From: Rhodospirillales bacterium | Lineage (GTDB): Bacteria > Pseudomonadota > Alphaproteobacteria > Reyranellales > Reyranellaceae | DNA: 18,926 nt | Direction: 5' to 3' | Assembly (NCBI GenBank): GCA_013205335.1 | Contig: JABMNB010000205.1 | Coordinates: 1 to 18,926 of the forward strand | Shown here: positions 7,897-15,966 of the stretch, piece after piece | Layout of the letters: each line of letters begins with the position of its first letter | Numbering within the stretch: the first letter of the stretch is position 1 | Notes under the pieces: model-generated | The model's database searches: none | Seen by the model: only the letters and a program-made list of their open reading frames with translations | Told to the model about the DNA's origin: nothing | Position numbers and translations under genes: made by a program

Positions 7897-9438
7897 ATGG
7901 CCACCAGCCTGATCCGAAGCCGCGCCGCCATCACCGGCACCAAGGACCGTTTCACCTGGAACGAGATCAAGGACGGTGCTGTCCTCCAGGAGGATGGCGT
8001 CATCGTCGAAGTCGGCACCTATGACGATCTGAGCGCCAAGCACCCGACAGTGCCGGTGATCGGCACGGGCAAGGAAATCCTGCTGCCAGGTTTCGTGAAC
8101 GGCCATCACCATGTCGGCCTGACCCCGGTGCAGCTTGGCTCGCCCGACATGCCTCTGGAGCTGTGGTTCATCACCCGCATGGTGATCCGCAATCTCGATC
8201 TCTATCTCGACACGCTCTACTCGGCGTTCGAGATGATCGGCTCGGGAATCACCACCGTGCAGCACATCCAGGGCTGGATGCCCGGCACCTTGCCCGACGT
8301 CGAGAAGCGCGCGACCGAGACCATCAAGGCCTACGAGGATGTCGGCATGAGGGTCAGCTACTGCTATGCGGTGCGTGACCAGAACCGGCTCGTCTACCAG
8401 GCCGACGAGGAGTTCGTCCGGAGCCTGCCGAAGGAACTGCAGGGCCCGATGCAGCGCTGGTTCGACCGCTTCAAGATGGGCCTCGACGATGCGATGGACA
8501 TGTTCAAGTCGTTCCATTCGCAGCATCACAACAAGCGCCGCGTGAAGATCCAGCTGGCGCCGGCCAACCTGCACTGGTGCTCGGACCCGGCGCTCACGAA
8601 GCTGAGCGACGCGTCGGCCAAGTACAACGTGCCGATGCACATGCACCTGCTCGAGACGGCCTACCAGAAGGAATATGCCTGGCGGCGCGGCAACTGCACG
8701 GCGCTCGAGTACATCGACCGTTTCGGCATGGTGAACGAGCGGCTGACGCTGGGCCACGGCGTATGGCTGAACGAGAAAGACATCGACCGGCTGGCCGAGG
8801 CCAAGGGCTGCGTCTGCCACAACTGCTCGTCCAACTTCCGCCTGCGCTCCGGCGTGGCCGCGCTCAATCACTTCGAGAAGAAGGGCATCAACACCGCGAT
8901 CGGCCTCGACGAGGCCGGCATCAATGACGATCGCGACATGTTGCAGGAGCTGAAGCTGGTCCTGCGCGCCCATCGCGTGCCGGGCATGGACGAGGCCGAC
9001 GTGCCGACCATGGCGCAGGTCCTGCGCATGGCGACGGTCGGCGGTGCGAAGACCACGCCGTTCGGCGAGACCATCGGCACTTTGGAGGTCGGCAAGGCAG
9101 CCGACATGGTGCTGATCGACTGGGAGAGCGTGGCCTATCCCTATCTCGACGAGATGACCCCGACGCTCGATGCGGTCGTGCAGCGTGCCAAGCAGCAGGC
9201 CGTCACCATGACGATGTGCGACGGCGAGGTGATCTACAAGGACGGCCTCTTCACCAAGGTCGACAAGACGGCGGCCCTGAAGGCGCTGCACGACGATCTC
9301 AGCAAGGCCCTCGCCGACGACGAGGTCGAGCGCCGCAAGCTGTCGGTCGCGCTGCTGCCGCACGCCCGCAAGTTCTACGAGAACTACATGGATCCGTCGA
9401 AGCACCAGCCGTTCTACAGCCCGAGTTCGCGGGTGTGA
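7897..9438 (+). CDS. Metal-dependent amidohydrolase/deaminase, AtzB/TrzN/guanine-deaminase-like
   Basis: 513 residues. ATG 7897 follows AAGGAG (7882-7887). This is an amidohydrolase-superfamily enzyme with a composite beta-sandwich and (beta/alpha)8 barrel. Expected metal and catalytic residues are visible: His70 and His72 in FVNGHHHVG, His250 with Glu253 in MHMHLLET, His287 in LGHGVWL, and Asp338 in GLDEAGIND. GETIGTLEVGKAADMVLIDW near residue 400 is the returning sandwich strand. This arrangement belongs to the mononuclear group that removes amino or chloro groups from purine, pyrimidine or triazine rings. The exact substrate is not readable from sequence. An unusual charged, Tyr/His-containing tail (~440-513: DEVERRKLSVALLPHARKFY, then a YENYMDPSKHQPFY stretch) extends beyond the usual core. 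As the last gene of the sigma-54 operon it probably acts in the cytoplasm on the imported compound, releasing usable nitrogen (inference). Confidence 0.88.
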   Translation: MATSLIRSRAAITGTKDRFTWNEIKDGAVLQEDGVIVEVGTYDDLSAKHPTVPVIGTGKEILLPGFVNGHHHVGLTPVQLGSPDMPLELWFITRMVIRNLDLYLDTLYSAFEMIGSGITTVQHIQGWMPGTLPDVEKRATETIKAYEDVGMRVSYCYAVRDQNRLVYQADEEFVRSLPKELQGPMQRWFDRFKMGLDDAMDMFKSFHSQHHNKRRVKIQLAPANLHWCSDPALTKLSDASAKYNVPMHMHLLETAYQKEYAWRRGNCTALEYIDRFGMVNERLTLGHGVWLNEKDIDRLAEAKGCVCHNCSSNFRLRSGVAALNHFEKKGINTAIGLDEAGINDDRDMLQELKLVLRAHRVPGMDEADVPTMAQVLRMATVGGAKTTPFGETIGTLEVGKAADMVLIDWESVAYPYLDEMTPTLDAVVQRAKQQAVTMTMCDGEVIYKDGLFTKVDKTAALKALHDDLSKALADDEVERRKLSVALLPHARKFYENYMDPSKHQPFYSPSSRV

Positions 9439-9483
9439 TCAAGGCTGGGCGGCGACTCCGGTTGCGCGTCATTTGCGACCTCG

Positions 9484-9511
9484 GAAAAGATCGCGCCACT
9501 GGAATGGCGCG
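9484..9511 (-). terminator. Hairpin terminator between convergent genes
   Basis: CGCGCCA (9492-9498) and TGGCGCG (9505-9511) form a 7-bp stem with a 6-base loop. Read on the minus strand, the stem is followed by ATCTTTTCC, a short T-rich run, which suits termination of rsmB transcripts. On the plus strand no T run follows, although the stem may still slow polymerase coming from the amidohydrolase gene. Confidence 0.55.
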
Positions 9512-9525
9512 CCTCCAGCTGTGAA

Positions 9526-10818
9526 TCAGGCCGCAGTCAGGCGCGCGATGTAAAAGCCGTCGATGCCGCCGCGCTCGGCCCACATAAAGGGCAGGGTGCG
9601 GACGTCGCCGTCCTTCGTGATCGCGTCTTCCAGGCCGGGCAGCTCGGCAGCGGTGACGGGAACACGCTTGAGGCGGCTGTTTTGGCCGAGCAGTGCCTCG
9701 ATCCGCGCCGGTCCTTCTTCTTCCTGCAGGGAGCAGACCGCGTAGACCAGGGTGCCGCCGGGCGCCAGCAGCTCGGTCGCGTGCACCAGCAGGCGATCCT
9801 GGGTGAGCGTCAGCCGCGCGATGTCCTCGTCGCCCTTCAACCAGGCGATGTCGGGATGGCGGCGCAGGGTGCCGGTGCCGGAGCAGGGTGCGTCGAGCAG
9901 GATGAAATCGAACTTCTGCTCGGGCATCCACTTGCTCGCATCCGCGGTGACGAGTTCGGCCGACAGGCCGGCCCGCGCGAGGTTTTCGCCCAGCCGTGTC
10001 ATGCGGCGACCGGAGATGTCGACGGCCGTGACCTGGGCACCGGCGGCGCAAAGCTGCATCGTCTTGCCGCCGGGCGCGGCGCACAGATCGGCCACGCGCT
10101 TGCCCGCGATGTCGCCCAGCAGGCGAGCGGGGAGGGTGGCGGCGGCGTCCTGCACCCACCAGGTGCCCTCGGCAAAGCCCGGCAGTTCGGCGATGTGGCC
10201 GCCGCCGGTGCGTCGCAAGGTGCCGGTGGGCAATTTCTCGGCCTCGAGTTGGCCTGCCCAGAAATCGACGTCGGCGCGAACCGTGAGGTCGAGGGGCGCT
10301 TCGATCAGGTGGGCGGCGGCGATGGCGCGCGTCGCGTCCTCGCCATAAGCGTCGACCCAGCTCTCCCACAGCCACTGCGGCGTGTTGAGCTGCGCGGCAT
10401 CGCGGTCGCCCAGCAGCGCCGTCCCGTCGCGCGAGATGCGGCGCAGGACGGCGTTGGTGAGGCCCTTCAGGTGGTTCAGGCCGGCATCCTCGACCAGGCG
10501 CACCGACGTATCCACGGCGGCATGGGGCGGCGTGCCGAGGAACAGGAGCTGGGCGGCGCCGATCCGCAGGACCTGGCGGCCCACCGCGTTGGCACCCTCC
10601 AGGGGTTTGTTCATTAGGCCGGACAGGACTTCCTCGATCTCGCCCAGCCGGCGCAGCGTGGTGGCCAGCAGCAGGCGGACGAAGGCGCGGTCGCGCGGGT
10701 CGAGCGCGGCGAAGCCGCGATGGCCGGCCAGCGCGTCGTCGAGCGGCTGGCCCTTGTCGAGGCAGGCCATCAGCACATCGACTGCGGCGCGGCGGGAGGC
10801 GAGAGGGGTTGCATCCAT
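9526..10818 (-). CDS. rsmB: 16S rRNA (cytosine-967-C5)-methyltransferase RsmB
   Basis: 430 residues, about the length of E. coli RsmB (429). The N-terminal ~130 residues form a NusB-like RNA-binding domain (LDPRDRAFVRLLLATTLRRL, RQVLRIGAAQLLFLG, LTNAVLRRI). The C-terminal SAM-dependent RsmB/NOP2 domain has motif I CAAPGGKT (246-253), DIS (267-269) binding the adenosine, motif IV DAPCSGTGTLRRHPD with Cys312, and motif VI VYAVCSLQ with Cys362. The two cysteines are the pair used for C5 methylation: the motif VI Cys attacks C6 and the motif IV Cys assists product release. ATG 10818 is the natural start. No strong Shine-Dalgarno sequence is seen. The gene is divergent from the transporter gene with 83 bp between starts. 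rsmB often sits next to fmt or rpe, which is not the case here. Confidence 0.95.
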   Translation of the reverse strand: MDATPLASRRAAVDVLMACLDKGQPLDDALAGHRGFAALDPRDRAFVRLLLATTLRRLGEIEEVLSGLMNKPLEGANAVGRQVLRIGAAQLLFLGTPPHAAVDTSVRLVEDAGLNHLKGLTNAVLRRISRDGTALLGDRDAAQLNTPQWLWESWVDAYGEDATRAIAAAHLIEAPLDLTVRADVDFWAGQLEAEKLPTGTLRRTGGGHIAELPGFAEGTWWVQDAAATLPARLLGDIAGKRVADLCAAPGGKTMQLCAAGAQVTAVDISGRRMTRLGENLARAGLSAELVTADASKWMPEQKFDFILLDAPCSGTGTLRRHPDIAWLKGDEDIARLTLTQDRLLVHATELLAPGGTLVYAVCSLQEEEGPARIEALLGQNSRLKRVPVTAAELPGLEDAITKDGDVRTLPFMWAERGGIDGFYIARLTAA

Positions 10819-10901
10819 CGTGCGGCGCTATAGCCGCCGCACGCGCCGTTGTCATTGTCGCCCTGTCTCGGCAGTGTGCCGCCCCGAAAGGATATTCCTG
10901 C

Positions 10902-12620
10902 ATGAAGAGCGTGAGTTCCTACCTCGTCGATTGGTGGCGGCTGGTCGTTCCGTATTTCCGTTCGGAGGAGCGCTGGATCGCCATTGCCCTTCTGGTGGGG
11001 GCGATCGTGCTCACCCTGGCGAGCGTGACAGTCAATGTCGCCTTCAGCGAATGGAACAGGCGCTTCTACGACAGCCTGCAGAACAAGGACGAGGCCGCGT
11101 TCTGGATCGAGATGGTCAATTTCGGCTGGATCGCCGCGCTGGCCATCGCCTTCGGTGTGGCGCGCGGGCTGGTCAGCCCCTATCTGCGCCTCAGGTGGCG
11201 GCGGTGGCTGACGGGACACTATCTCTCCCATTGGCTGGACGGCCGCGGCTATTACCGCATTGAGCTCGAGCGCAAGGTCGACAACGCCGACCAGCGCATC
11301 TCCGAGGATCTGCGGCTGCTCGGTTTCTACACCATGACCCTGCTGCTGGGGCTGATCAGCGCGGTGGCGACGCTGGTGTCGTTCCTGTTCATCCTGTGGC
11401 AGCTGTCGGGACCGATGTCGTTGTCCTTCATCGGCCTCGACGTGGTGATCCCGGGCTACATGGTCTGGGCGGCGCTGGTGTACGCCTTCCTTGGCACCTG
11501 GCTCGCGAACCTGGTCGGTCGCCGGCTGATCCCGCTCAACTTCCTGCAGCAGCGCTACGAGGCGAATTTTCGCTTCGGGCTGATGCGCGTGCGCGAGAAT
11601 GCCGAGGGCATCGCGCTCTATCGCGGCGAGCCGCGCGAGAACGAGGTGCTCGAAGCCAAGTTCACCGATGTGTTCAACAATGCCTGGCGCGTGCTGGTGA
11701 CAGAGATGCAGCTGGTCTTCTACCAGATCGGCTACGGCCAGCTCGCGATCATCTTTCCCTACATCGTGACGGCGCCGCGCTTCTTCGCCGGCGCGATCAC
11801 GCTGGGGGTCGTCATGCAGACGGCGCAGGCCTTCGGGCAGGTGCAGTCGGCGCTGTCGTTCTTCATCGACAACTACACCAACGTGGCCGAGCTGCGCGCG
11901 GTGATGGACCGCCTGAAGGGGCTGCAGATCGCCATCGAGGAGAAGCCGCCGGAGAACATCACGGTCGGCGCCGAGGCCGGGCGCACCGCCGTGGGGACCA
12001 GCGGCCTCGATCTGGCACTGCCCACCGGACAGACGCTGCTGAAGGACCTGAACCTCACCCTGCCGAAGGGAGCCTGGACGCTGATCTCCGGCTCGAGCGG
12101 GTCGGGCAAGAGCACGCTGTTCCGGGCGCTGGCCGGCATCTGGCCGTTCGGGCAAGGGCGGGTGCTGATCCCGGCCGGCGCGCGCGTGCTGTTCCTGCCG
12201 CAGAAACCCTACATCCCGATCGCCACCCTGCGCGAGGCGGTGAAGTATCCCGACGAGAACTCGAAAGCCAACGATGCCGAGATCGTGCAGGCGCTGGAGG
12301 CGGCGCGGCTCGGCCATCTCGCCGATCGCCTCGACGAGGAGGCGCACTGGAGCAACATGCTCTCCGGCGGCGAGCAGCAGCGACTGGCCATCGCGCGGGC
12401 GCTGGTGTTCAAGCCCGACTGGTTGTTCCTCGACGAGGCCACGGCCTCGCTCGACGAGGCCAACGAGGCGGCAGTCTACAGCGTGCTCAAGGAGCGACTG
12501 CCGCAGGCGACGGTCGTTTCGATCGGGCACCGGCCGTCGCTGCGCCAGTGGCACGAGACGCATCTGGAGCTGAAGCGCGCGGCGGGCGAAACGGGAACGC
12601 TGGGAGCCGCGACGTCCTAG
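10902..12620 (+). CDS. SbmA/BacA-family ABC transporter with fused ATPase (YddA/BclA-like)
   Basis: 572 residues. ATG 10902 is preceded by GAAAGGA (10886-10892). An upstream in-frame ATG at 10809 is rejected, since it would overlap the rsmB start and adds non-conserved residues. Residues ~1-340 form the SbmA/BacA membrane domain (about six helices), with VTVNVAFSEWNRRFYDSLQN, NADQRISEDLR and the loop NFRFGLMRVRENAEGIALYRGE, all hallmarks of the ABC_membrane_2 family. The ATPase half follows: Walker A SGSSGSGKST (Lys403), signature LSGGEQQR (487-494), Walker B WLFLDEATASLDE (Asp511, Glu512) and switch SIGHR. Relatives such as BclA of Bradyrhizobium import antimicrobial or nodule peptides and influence very-long-chain fatty acids in lipid A. 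Peptide or fatty-acyl substrates are possible here. It is probably a homodimer in the inner membrane. Confidence 0.9.
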   Translation: MKSVSSYLVDWWRLVVPYFRSEERWIAIALLVGAIVLTLASVTVNVAFSEWNRRFYDSLQNKDEAAFWIEMVNFGWIAALAIAFGVARGLVSPYLRLRWRRWLTGHYLSHWLDGRGYYRIELERKVDNADQRISEDLRLLGFYTMTLLLGLISAVATLVSFLFILWQLSGPMSLSFIGLDVVIPGYMVWAALVYAFLGTWLANLVGRRLIPLNFLQQRYEANFRFGLMRVRENAEGIALYRGEPRENEVLEAKFTDVFNNAWRVLVTEMQLVFYQIGYGQLAIIFPYIVTAPRFFAGAITLGVVMQTAQAFGQVQSALSFFIDNYTNVAELRAVMDRLKGLQIAIEEKPPENITVGAEAGRTAVGTSGLDLALPTGQTLLKDLNLTLPKGAWTLISGSSGSGKSTLFRALAGIWPFGQGRVLIPAGARVLFLPQKPYIPIATLREAVKYPDENSKANDAEIVQALEAARLGHLADRLDEEAHWSNMLSGGEQQRLAIARALVFKPDWLFLDEATASLDEANEAAVYSVLKERLPQATVVSIGHRPSLRQWHETHLELKRAAGETGTLGAATS

Positions 12621-12642
12621 AAGCGCTCCTTCCGAACATCAT

Positions 12643-12670
12643 GGCCTGACCATCGGTCGAAGGTCAGGCC
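12643..12670 (+). terminator. Stem-loop after the SbmA-like gene
   Basis: GGCCTGACC (12643-12651) and GGTCAGGCC (12662-12670) are exact reverse complements with a 10-base loop, starting 22 bases after the transporter stop. No T run follows on either strand, so it may be a weak or Rho-assisted terminator or an mRNA 3'-end stabiliser. The rest of 12671-12830 shows no supported gene. Confidence 0.45.
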
Positions 12671-12830
12671 GGGCAGGGCCTCGAGGCGACGGACGGCGGC
12701 CTCGACGGCGCACGACCACCACGCGTCGCAGACCCGCCCGCCGCGCGACGTCGATCGAGGAATAGCCGCCGCCGCGCGCCAGCGGCGTTGGTGATTGGAT
12801 TTTTCTGGGGAAGACTCGAGGGGACGTGCG

Positions 12831-13070
12831 TCAGGCTTGGGGCCGAACGTCGGGTCGGGGCTTCCAGAAACGGAGGGCCAGCGAGGCGCCGAGACCGAGG
12901 CCCAGCAGGCCGCCCAGCGGCAAACCGACGGTCACGCCGCCCATGGCGGCAGAGCCCTCGAACGGGCCCCAGATCGCGGTGAAGAGGATTGCCAGCCCCA
13001 TGGCCGTCAGGCCGGTGCCCATACCGGCACCGACGAGGGCGGCCAGCAGGGCGACCAGCCAGCGGATCAC
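12831..13070 (-). CDS. Small glycine-rich membrane protein, last gene of oxidoreductase operon
   Basis: 79 residues, function unknown. Its GTG start overlaps the stop of the beta-subunit gene as GTGA (13067-13070), the same coupling used elsewhere in this operon, which is the main reason to accept it. Two hydrophobic stretches (residues ~4-34 and ~44-67) with many glycines (GAGMGTGLTAMGLAILF, GGLLGLGLGASLALRF) suggest a helical hairpin packed through small residues. A basic Pro/Arg tail (WKPRPDVRPQA) would lie in the cytoplasm. The plus-strand reading of the same DNA gives only Arg/Pro/Ala-rich shadow frames. It could anchor the oxidoreductase to the membrane or simply be co-expressed; neither is shown by the sequence. 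Confidence 0.68.
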   Translation of the reverse strand: MIRWLVALLAALVGAGMGTGLTAMGLAILFTAIWGPFEGSAAMGGVTVGLPLGGLLGLGLGASLALRFWKPRPDVRPQA

Positions 13071-14122
13071 CGCAGGCTGGCGTTGATCTTATCGAGAGCC
13101 GCGTTGCCCGGGCAGAGATCCGGCGCGTTCAGCGTGTTCAATGCCACGTCGACCGTGTTGAGGTTGGCGTGCAGGTCGCTCGGCGTCGGATCGACGTAGA
13201 GCAGGCCGGTCACGACCTCGCCGGCATGCATGCCTTCCTGGATGCGCTTCATCGCCGAGACCTTGTCGGACGGGTCGTAATCCTCGCCGAGCTTGCGCAG
13301 GCGCAGGATCGAACCGTCATGCTGCTGCACGGTCTTCATGGTGCCGGGATCGTAGGAGGTGGTGATCTCCTCGCGGGTCTCGATGAAGTCGATGCGGTTC
13401 AGCGCCTCGTTGTGCTCGCGCACATAGTCGTAGCTCTTGGTTGAGCCCGGATGGTTGTTGAAGGCCACGCAGGGGCTGATGACGTCGAGGAAGGCCGCGC
13501 CCTTGTGGTCCATCGCCGCCTTGATCAGCGGCACGAGCTGGTGCTTGTCGCCCGAGAAGGAGCGGCCGACGAAGGTGGCGCCCATCAGGATGGCCAGCGA
13601 GACCATGTCGATCGAGGAGTCGGAGTTGGCGACGCCCTTCTTGCTGATCGAGCCCTTGTCGGCGGTGGCGGAGAACTGGCCCTTGGTGAGGCCGTACACG
13701 CCGTTGTTCATGACGATGTAGGTCATGTTCACGCCGCGTCGCATGACGTGGGCGAACTGGCCAAGCCCGATCGAGGCGGAGTCGCCGTCGCCGGAAACGC
13801 CCATGTAGATCAGGTCCCGGTTGGCCAGGTTGGCGCCGGTCATTACCGACGGCATGCGGCCGTGCACGGTGTTGAAGCCGTGGCTGGCGCCCACGAAATA
13901 GGTCGGCGCCTTCGACGAGCAGCCGATGCCGGAGAGCTTGGCGACTTGATGAGGCAGGATGTCGAGCTCGTAGCAGGCCTGGATGATGGCGGCGCTGATC
14001 GAGTCGTGGCCGCAGCCGGCGCAGAGCGTCGAGACGGCGCCCTCATAGTCGCGGCGCGTGAAGCCCGCCTTGTTCTTGACCAGCGAGGGATGATGAAGCC
14101 GGGGTTTGGCGATGTAGGTCAT
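13067..14122 (-). CDS. 2-oxoacid:acceptor oxidoreductase beta subunit (TPP-binding)
   Basis: 351 residues. It catalyses the thiamine-diphosphate half of oxidative decarboxylation of a 2-oxoacid with CoA (KorB/PorB class). The TPP/Mg motif is GDGDSASIG...NNGVYGLTKGQ (from Gly111 to about 149). Four cysteines in the positions expected for the subunit's own [4Fe-4S] cluster are present: Cys34 and Cys37 in LCAGCGHD, Cys68 in GIGCSSK, and Cys218 in ISPCVAFNNH. The LCAGCGH and SPCVTFN-like signatures fit 2-oxoglutarate or broad 2-oxoacid enzymes, but the specificity is not proven. The ATG overlaps the alpha-gene stop as ATGA (14119-14122). The C-terminal ~100 residues (REEITTSYDPGTMKTVQQHD onwards) resemble the KorB tail. 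It forms a heterodimer core with the alpha subunit encoded next to it. Confidence 0.93.
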   Translation of the reverse strand: MTYIAKPRLHHPSLVKNKAGFTRRDYEGAVSTLCAGCGHDSISAAIIQACYELDILPHQVAKLSGIGCSSKAPTYFVGASHGFNTVHGRMPSVMTGANLANRDLIYMGVSGDGDSASIGLGQFAHVMRRGVNMTYIVMNNGVYGLTKGQFSATADKGSISKKGVANSDSSIDMVSLAILMGATFVGRSFSGDKHQLVPLIKAAMDHKGAAFLDVISPCVAFNNHPGSTKSYDYVREHNEALNRIDFIETREEITTSYDPGTMKTVQQHDGSILRLRKLGEDYDPSDKVSAMKRIQEGMHAGEVVTGLLYVDPTPSDLHANLNTVDVALNTLNAPDLCPGNAALDKINASLR

Positions 14123-15966
14123 GACGCGGCCTTGTCGAACGAGACAACCTTGAACTGACCGAGCTTCTTGGCGATGTCGGTCGCGATGAAGCGCGCCGTG
14201 ATCGGCGTGCCGTCATAATGCAGGACGGGGACGAGCTTGCGGGCGTCGAGCGTGTATTCGCTCATCAGCATGGTGCGCAGCTGGCCGTCACGGTTCTGCT
14301 CCACGATGAACACGCGATCGTGCTCGTGGATGAAGTCCTCGACGCTCTGGGCGAACGGGAAGGAGCGTACGCGCAAAGCGTTGACGTGATTGCCCTCGGC
14401 CTCGAGATGATCGAGCGCCTCGTCCATCGCCGGGCTCGTCGAGCCGAAGTAGATCACGCCGAAGCGGGTCGGCTTGGGCGACGAATAGCGCAGCGGCTGC
14501 GGCGCGATCTTCTTCGCGGTCTCCCACTTCTTCTGCAGCCGCTCCATGTTGCGCACATAGACGGCGCCTTCCTCCGAGTAGCGCGCGAACTCGTCCTTGG
14601 TCGTGCCGCGCGTGAAGTAGGAGCCCTTGGTCGGATGCGTGCCGGGATAGGTACGGTAGGGGATGCCGTCGCCGTCGACGTCGAGGTAGCGGCCGAAGGT
14701 CTTGCCGGCCTCGAGGTCCTCGGCCGTCATCACCTTGCCGCGGTCGAGTACGCGGTTCTCGTCCCACGCGAACGGCTTGCACAGGCGGTGGTTCATGCCG
14801 ATATCGAGGTCGGTCATGACGAACACCGGCGTCTGCAGCCGGTCGGCGAGGTCGAGCGCGTCCGCGGTGAACTCGAAGCACTCGCGCGGATCCTCGGGGA
14901 ACAGCAGCACGTGCTTGGTGTCGCCATTCGAGGCGTAGGCGCAGCCCAGAAGGTCGGACTGCTGTGTGCGCGTCGGCATACCGGTCGAGGGGCCACCGCG
15001 CTGCACGTTCACCAGCACCGCCGGAACCTCGGCGAAGTAGGCGAGGCCGATGAACTCGGTCATCAGCGAGATGCCGGGACCGGACGTGGCGGTGAAGGAG
15101 CGCGCGCCGTTCCAGGCGGCGCCGATCACCATGCCGATCGAGGCGAGCTCGTCCTCGGCCTGCACGATGGCGTACTTGGCCTTGCCGGTTTCCTTGTCGT
15201 GCCGGAACTTCTTGCAATGGGACTGGAAGGCCTCGGCGAGCGACGAGGAGGGGGTGATGGGATACCAGGCGCAGACCGTGGCGCCGCCATAGACGGCGCC
15301 GAGCGCGGCCGCGCTGTTGCCCTCGACGAAGATGCGGTCGCCGACATTGTCGGCATGGCGGACCTTGAGCTTCACCAGGTCGGGATCGACATGCTGTTTC
15401 ACCCAGTCGCGGCCAAGGTTCATCGCCTTGACGTTCGAGTCGATGAGCTTTTCCTTGCCCTTGAACTGCTCCCCGAAGAGCCGCTGGATCTCCTTCTCGT
15501 CGATGTCGAGCAGCACCGAGAGCGCGCCGACATAGATGATGTTCTTGAACAGCTGGCGTTGGCGAGGATCGGAATAGGTGGCGTTGGTGATCGCCGTGAG
15601 CGGCACGCCGATCACGTTGATGTCTTCGCGGAACATCGACGACGGCATGGGCTTGGTCGAGTCGTAGAAGAGATAGCCGCCGGGCTCGATCTCCTTCACG
15701 TCCTCGGCCCAGGTCTGCGGGTTCATCGCCACCATCATGTCGACGCCGCCGCCGCGACGGCCGAGATAGCCCTTCTCGGTGACGCGGACCTCGTACCAGG
15801 TGGGCAGGCCCTGGATGTTCGACGGGAAGATGTTGCGCGGGCTGACGGGCACGCCCATGCGCAGGATCGACCGGGCGAAGAGTTCGTTGGCCGAGGCCGA
15901 TCCGGATCCGTTGACGTTCGCGAACTTGACGACGAAGTCGTTAACGGCGGCTATTGCTTGCGGCAT
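14119..15966 (-). CDS. 2-oxoacid:acceptor oxidoreductase, gamma-alpha fused subunit
   Basis: 615 residues. The ATG at 15964-15966 is preceded on the minus strand by GGAG and starts 16 bases inside the flavoprotein gene. A longer frame reaches upstream into that gene but adds unrelated residues. Residues ~1-190 are the gamma domain (NDFVVKFANVNGSGSASANE, SNIQGLPTWYEVRVTEKGYLG, MVAMNPQTW, NIIYVGALSVLL). The alpha pyrimidine-binding domain follows (GNSAAALGAVYGGATVCAWY with PITPSSS at 236-242, EDELASIGMVIGAAWNGARS, TSGPGISLM, QRGGPSTGMPTRTQQSDLL). Domain II/III is at the end (YFGSTSPAMDEALDHLE, FIVEQNRDGQLRTML). This gamma-alpha fusion is the KorA arrangement. The subunit binds the 2-oxoacid and, with beta, CoA. 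No ferredoxin cysteines occur here; they are in the flavoprotein encoded upstream. Confidence 0.93.
   Translation of the reverse strand: MPQAIAAVNDFVVKFANVNGSGSASANELFARSILRMGVPVSPRNIFPSNIQGLPTWYEVRVTEKGYLGRRGGGVDMMVAMNPQTWAEDVKEIEPGGYLFYDSTKPMPSSMFREDINVIGVPLTAITNATYSDPRQRQLFKNIIYVGALSVLLDIDEKEIQRLFGEQFKGKEKLIDSNVKAMNLGRDWVKQHVDPDLVKLKVRHADNVGDRIFVEGNSAAALGAVYGGATVCAWYPITPSSSLAEAFQSHCKKFRHDKETGKAKYAIVQAEDELASIGMVIGAAWNGARSFTATSGPGISLMTEFIGLAYFAEVPAVLVNVQRGGPSTGMPTRTQQSDLLGCAYASNGDTKHVLLFPEDPRECFEFTADALDLADRLQTPVFVMTDLDIGMNHRLCKPFAWDENRVLDRGKVMTAEDLEAGKTFGRYLDVDGDGIPYRTYPGTHPTKGSYFTRGTTKDEFARYSEEGAVYVRNMERLQKKWETAKKIAPQPLRYSSPKPTRFGVIYFGSTSPAMDEALDHLEAEGNHVNALRVRSFPFAQSVEDFIHEHDRVFIVEQNRDGQLRTMLMSEYTLDARKLVPVLHYDGTPITARFIATDIAKKLGQFKVVSFDKAAS

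Noticed and set aside
7789..9405. 538-codon minus-strand frame opposite the amidohydrolase
   Set aside because: Low-complexity His/Arg/Val/Glu-rich translation, no motifs; mirror of the real gene's codon bias.
9682..10617. 311-codon plus-strand frame opposite rsmB
   Set aside because: Gln/Gly/Ala-rich shadow; RsmB catalytic motifs on the minus strand are unambiguous.
12675..12830. Possible decayed coding remnant on the minus strand (LARGGGYSSIDVARRAGLRR in one frame, WWSCAVEAAVRRLEALPGL in another)
   Set aside because: The two pieces need a frameshift to join, match no family I recognise, and the end overlaps the stem-loop after the transporter gene. Not enough to call a pseudogene.
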